From assembly GCF_003206575.1 (NCBI RefSeq), contig NZ_PZJO01000007.1:89817-153816 (forward strand): a stretch of DNA of 64,000 nt, written 5' to 3'. Shown in pieces: positions 61,784 through 64,000 of the stretch. The notes under the pieces were generated by a model that made no database searches, had not been told where the DNA came from, and worked only from the letters and a program-made list of their open reading frames with translations. The stretch comes from Salinicola endophyticus (GTDB lineage Bacteria; Pseudomonadota; Gammaproteobacteria; Pseudomonadales; Halomonadaceae). A program made the position numbers and the translations under genes. The number at the start of each line of letters is the position of its first letter. The stretch's first letter is position 1.

Positions 61784-62111
61784 CCTTGCCTCCTGTCACC
61801 GTGGGGGTCCGCAGGCGGACCGGACAACGCGCCATCCGGGCGCGGCCGCCGAAGACTCGGCGGCTCCTTGAGCCTAGTTGCGACAGGTCGGCTAAGCAAA
61901 GTCCGTCGCACCGTCGGGCTGGGTCCCACCGCGACGGGGGTTATACTCAAGTCATTGCGCCCGCCGCGTTGGATACCGCGCGGCGCTGATCTACCGTTCT
62001 ACCGCGCCCGATGCCGCGCGGGATTCGTCGACCGCGCCCGATGCCGCGCGGCGCTTTTCGACCACGCCCGGCACCGCGTGGCGTTCATGACCTCGGGAGT
62101 CCACCTACGCC
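61784..62111. other. Intergenic region upstream of the stpA-like gene
   Basis: This 328-bp divergent region holds a possible -10 hexamer TATACT at 61942-61947 (no good -35) and, nearer the stpA-like gene, three 30-bp tandem units at 61999-62088. I see no gene in it. Confidence 0.5.
61999..62088. repeat. 30-bp tandem repeat, three units, upstream of the stpA-like gene
   Basis: Units at 61999-62028, 62029-62058 and 62059-62088. The first two share ACCGCGCCCGATGCCGCGCG exactly; the third is a diverged copy (ACCACGCCCGGCACCGCGTG). The array ends a few bases before the Shine-Dalgarno GGGAG of the following gene. Confidence 0.9.
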
Positions 62112-63413
62112 ATGACCGATCCGCAGCGCCCTACCGCTCCGCTGTCTCTCGCCCCACGCCCCTTCGCGCTCGACCATGCCGAGCTGGGCCGGGCCCTGGC
62201 GGCCACGGCCAATCTGCTGATCATCCAGGACCTCGATGGTGTCTGCATGGCGCTGGTCGACGATCCCCTGACGCGGCAACTGCCGCGGCGCTACCTGGAT
62301 GCCGCCGGCGAGCTGGCGGGGCACTTCTTCGTGCTCACCAACGGCGAGCATGTCGGCGCGCGGGGCGTCAACGCGCTGGTGGAAGCGCACTTTTCAGACC
62401 CCGCCGAAGCGCGCCGGAGCGGCCGCTACCTGCCTGGGCTGGCCGCCGGCGGGGTGCAGTGGCAGGACCGTTTCGGCCGCGTTTCCCACCCCGGTGTCAG
62501 CGCCGCGGAGCTCGACTTCCTGGCGCGCTTTCCGGCCGAGGCCGAGACCTTTCTCGATGACTGCCTGGCTCGCCCGCCCTTCGCCCTGGACGCCGAGACG
62601 CGGGCGCCCCTGATCGCCAGTGCCGTGCTCGATAACCTCGCCTCGCCGACGCTCAACCTCAATGTCTTCCGGCGCCACTGGCAGGCATCGCCCGAGCACT
62701 ACTGGCAGCTGCAGGAGGCGGTCGTCGCGTTCATGCAGGCGCGTCTGGCGGCGGCCGAGGCGGCGGGGCTCGAGGACGCCTTCTTCATCCACTACGCGCC
62801 CAACGCCGGGCGCGACGACACCGGCCAGGAGCGCCCACGCCTCGGTACCGCGGAGGGCACGACCGACTTCCAGCTGATGCTGCGCGGGGCGGTCAAGGAG
62901 AGCGGCGTGCTGGCGATCCTCAATCGCTATTACCAGGCACGTACCGGGGTGGCACCGCTGGGGGAGACGTTCGACGCGCGCCAGGCCCCGCGCGACCCGC
63001 AGGCGCTGCTGGCGCTGGCCCGCGAACACTTCGATCCGGCGCTGATGCCGACGATCGTCGGGGTCGGCGACACGCTCACCTCGGTCACCGCCGCGGAGAG
63101 CGGCGACACCCCGCTGCGCGGCGGCAGCGACCGCGGTTTCCTGACCCTGGTGCAGCAGTTGGGGGATGCCTTCGAGCGCCCCAACCGGGTGCTGTTCGTC
63201 GACAGCAGTGGCGGCGAGGTGGCGCGTGCCCGGGTCGACGCCGAGCGGTTGGCGCGCCACGCCAACGATCCCGACGTCTCGCCGTGGCCGGCGCTGGCCG
63301 GCATCAGCGACCCCGATGACCCGCTACGCCTCGACGTGATCTTTCCTGGCGGTCACACCGAGTACGTCGACTTCTTCTGCGAGCTGGCCCGGCAGCGCCG
63401 GGCCAGGGTCTAG
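62112..63413 (+). CDS. stpA: Glucosylglycerol 3-phosphatase (StpA)-like salt-tolerance phosphatase
   Basis: A 433-residue protein resembling the StpA/GgpP phosphatase family that dephosphorylates glucosylglycerol phosphate to the compatible solute glucosylglycerol. The N-terminal HAD-like motif NLLIIQDLDGVCMALVDDP (Asp40, Asp42) followed by LTRQLPRRY is the family hallmark; VGVGDTLTSV near the C-terminus supplies the late acidic motif. The partner synthase (GgpS) is not in the window. GGGAG lies 12 bases before ATG 62112. Identification rests on motif recall and length, so family is fairly sure and substrate less so. Confidence 0.78.
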   Translation: MTDPQRPTAPLSLAPRPFALDHAELGRALAATANLLIIQDLDGVCMALVDDPLTRQLPRRYLDAAGELAGHFFVLTNGEHVGARGVNALVEAHFSDPAEARRSGRYLPGLAAGGVQWQDRFGRVSHPGVSAAELDFLARFPAEAETFLDDCLARPPFALDAETRAPLIASAVLDNLASPTLNLNVFRRHWQASPEHYWQLQEAVVAFMQARLAAAEAAGLEDAFFIHYAPNAGRDDTGQERPRLGTAEGTTDFQLMLRGAVKESGVLAILNRYYQARTGVAPLGETFDARQAPRDPQALLALAREHFDPALMPTIVGVGDTLTSVTAAESGDTPLRGGSDRGFLTLVQQLGDAFERPNRVLFVDSSGGEVARARVDAERLARHANDPDVSPWPALAGISDPDDPLRLDVIFPGGHTEYVDFFCELARQRRARV

Positions 63414-63423
63414 CGTCCCGGAT

Positions 63424-64000
63424 TCATCGCCCCAGCGCCGGACGCTTGTGAGACCCCGTGTCGTCCAGGGTGAACACGCCCACCGTCTCGGCCAGGCGCT
63501 GCGACTCCTGCTGCAGCGCGGCCGCAGCGGTGGCAGTCTGCTGTACCATGCTGGCGTTCTGCTGGGTCACGCTGTCGAGTTCGGCCACCGCCAGGTTGAC
63601 CTGACCGATGCCCTGGCTCTGCTCGCCGGTGGCTGCGGTGATCTCGCCGAGTACGCCGTTGACCCGCGCGATGCTGGCGACGATCTCGTCCATCGCCGCA
63701 CCGGCATCACGCACCCGCTGCGCCCCGGTCTGGGTACGGTCGGCAGAGGCGTCGATCAGCGTCTTGATCTGGCGTGCGGCATCGGCGCTGCGACTGGCGA
63801 GGTTGCGTACCTCCTGGGCCACCACCGCGAAGCCGCGACCATTCTCACCGGCACGCGCGGCCTCGACCGAGGCGTTGAGCGCCAGCAGATTGGTCTGGAA
63901 GGCGATGCTGTCCATGGTACTGACGATCTCGGCGATCTGACGCGACGAGTCCTCGATCTCGTCCATGGTCCGGACCACGCTGGCCACCACCTCTCCGCCG
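63424..64000 (-). CDS. Methyl-accepting chemotaxis protein, C-terminal signalling domain, truncated by window edge
   Basis: The open frame runs to the window end, so this is the 3' 192 codons of a larger receptor. The cytoplasmic coiled coil includes the highly conserved hairpin tip [20 protein letters not shown] followed by [19 protein letters not shown]. It is followed by methylation-helix sequence ([20 protein letters not shown]). It signals to CheA/CheW. Ligand-binding and membrane regions lie outside the window. There is no C-terminal CheR/CheB-tethering pentapeptide; the protein ends HKRPALGR. Confidence 0.92.
   Translation of the reverse strand, partial: GGEVVASVVRTMDEIEDSSRQIAEIVSTMDSIAFQTNLLALNASVEAARAGENGRGFAVVAQEVRNLASRSADAARQIKTLIDASADRTQTGAQRVRDAGAAMDEIVASIARVNGVLGEITAATGEQSQGIGQVNLAVAELDSVTQQNASMVQQTATAAAALQQESQRLAETVGVFTLDDTGSHKRPALGR

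Overview
The window is high-GC, gene-dense gammaproteobacterial DNA. Gene content (two Dpp/Opp-type importers, TctBA, OprC-CopCD, a Zur-type zinc-sparing set, a glucosylglycerol-phosphatase homologue) suggests a halophilic Halomonadaceae-like genome (Halomonas, Salinicola, Kushneria or Chromohalobacter). That is inference from family content, not a database result. I recognise no rRNA, tRNA, CRISPR array, prophage or intact insertion sequence.

Layout. 1-5376: the 3' part of a FadB-type bifunctional beta-oxidation gene, a PcaF-like thiolase and tctBA, with a convergent LysR gene. 6353-7539: a lower-GC patch with a G10 tract, a possible small membrane protein and a GNAT gene. 7543-21260: a bidirectional catabolic cluster around a GntR regulator at 16176. 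On the minus strand lie a class II aldolase, a peptide-type ABC importer, a GhrA-like reductase and a histone-deacetylase-family amidohydrolase. On the plus strand lie GntR, a second deacetylase, an APH-fold kinase, a class III PLP enzyme with the phospho-lyase signature and an SDR. 21636-24483: sitABCD-type Mn/Fe importer. 25436-28370: HAD phosphatase, Zn amidase, PAP2 phosphatase. 28449-32305: Na+ symporter, prolidase-like amidohydrolase and LysR. 32523-36418: copper set (DUF2946, OprC, CopC, CopD). 36433-39387: LysR/aldo-keto reductase pair and folE2. 39570-42777: acyl-CoA synthetase and a divergent Lrp pair. 42791-56879: a second catabolic cluster (ALDH, two FAD amine oxidases, HAD-II, ABC importer) bracketed by two paralogous double-GNAT genes, with an AbgA-like hydrolase. 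56868-64000: OYE reductase, dksA2-zigA operon, CNNM protein, PNPOx protein, StpA-like phosphatase and the end of a chemotaxis receptor.

Three themes stand out. (1) The GntR cluster encodes deacetylase + kinase + phospho-lyase joined by 4-bp overlaps. That is a plausible route for degrading an N-acetylated amino alcohol or hydroxylated diamine, and I know of no description of it in this form. (2) Zur-box-like palindromes precede folE2, dksA2-zigA and, more weakly, the amidase, which fits a scattered zinc-deficiency regulon. (3) Short tandem repeats (10-30 bp units) recur at gene starts, in N-termini, in an interdomain linker and in intergenic DNA. Two strongly structured intergenic elements (27415-27558 and 12300-12365) look like members of dispersed families.
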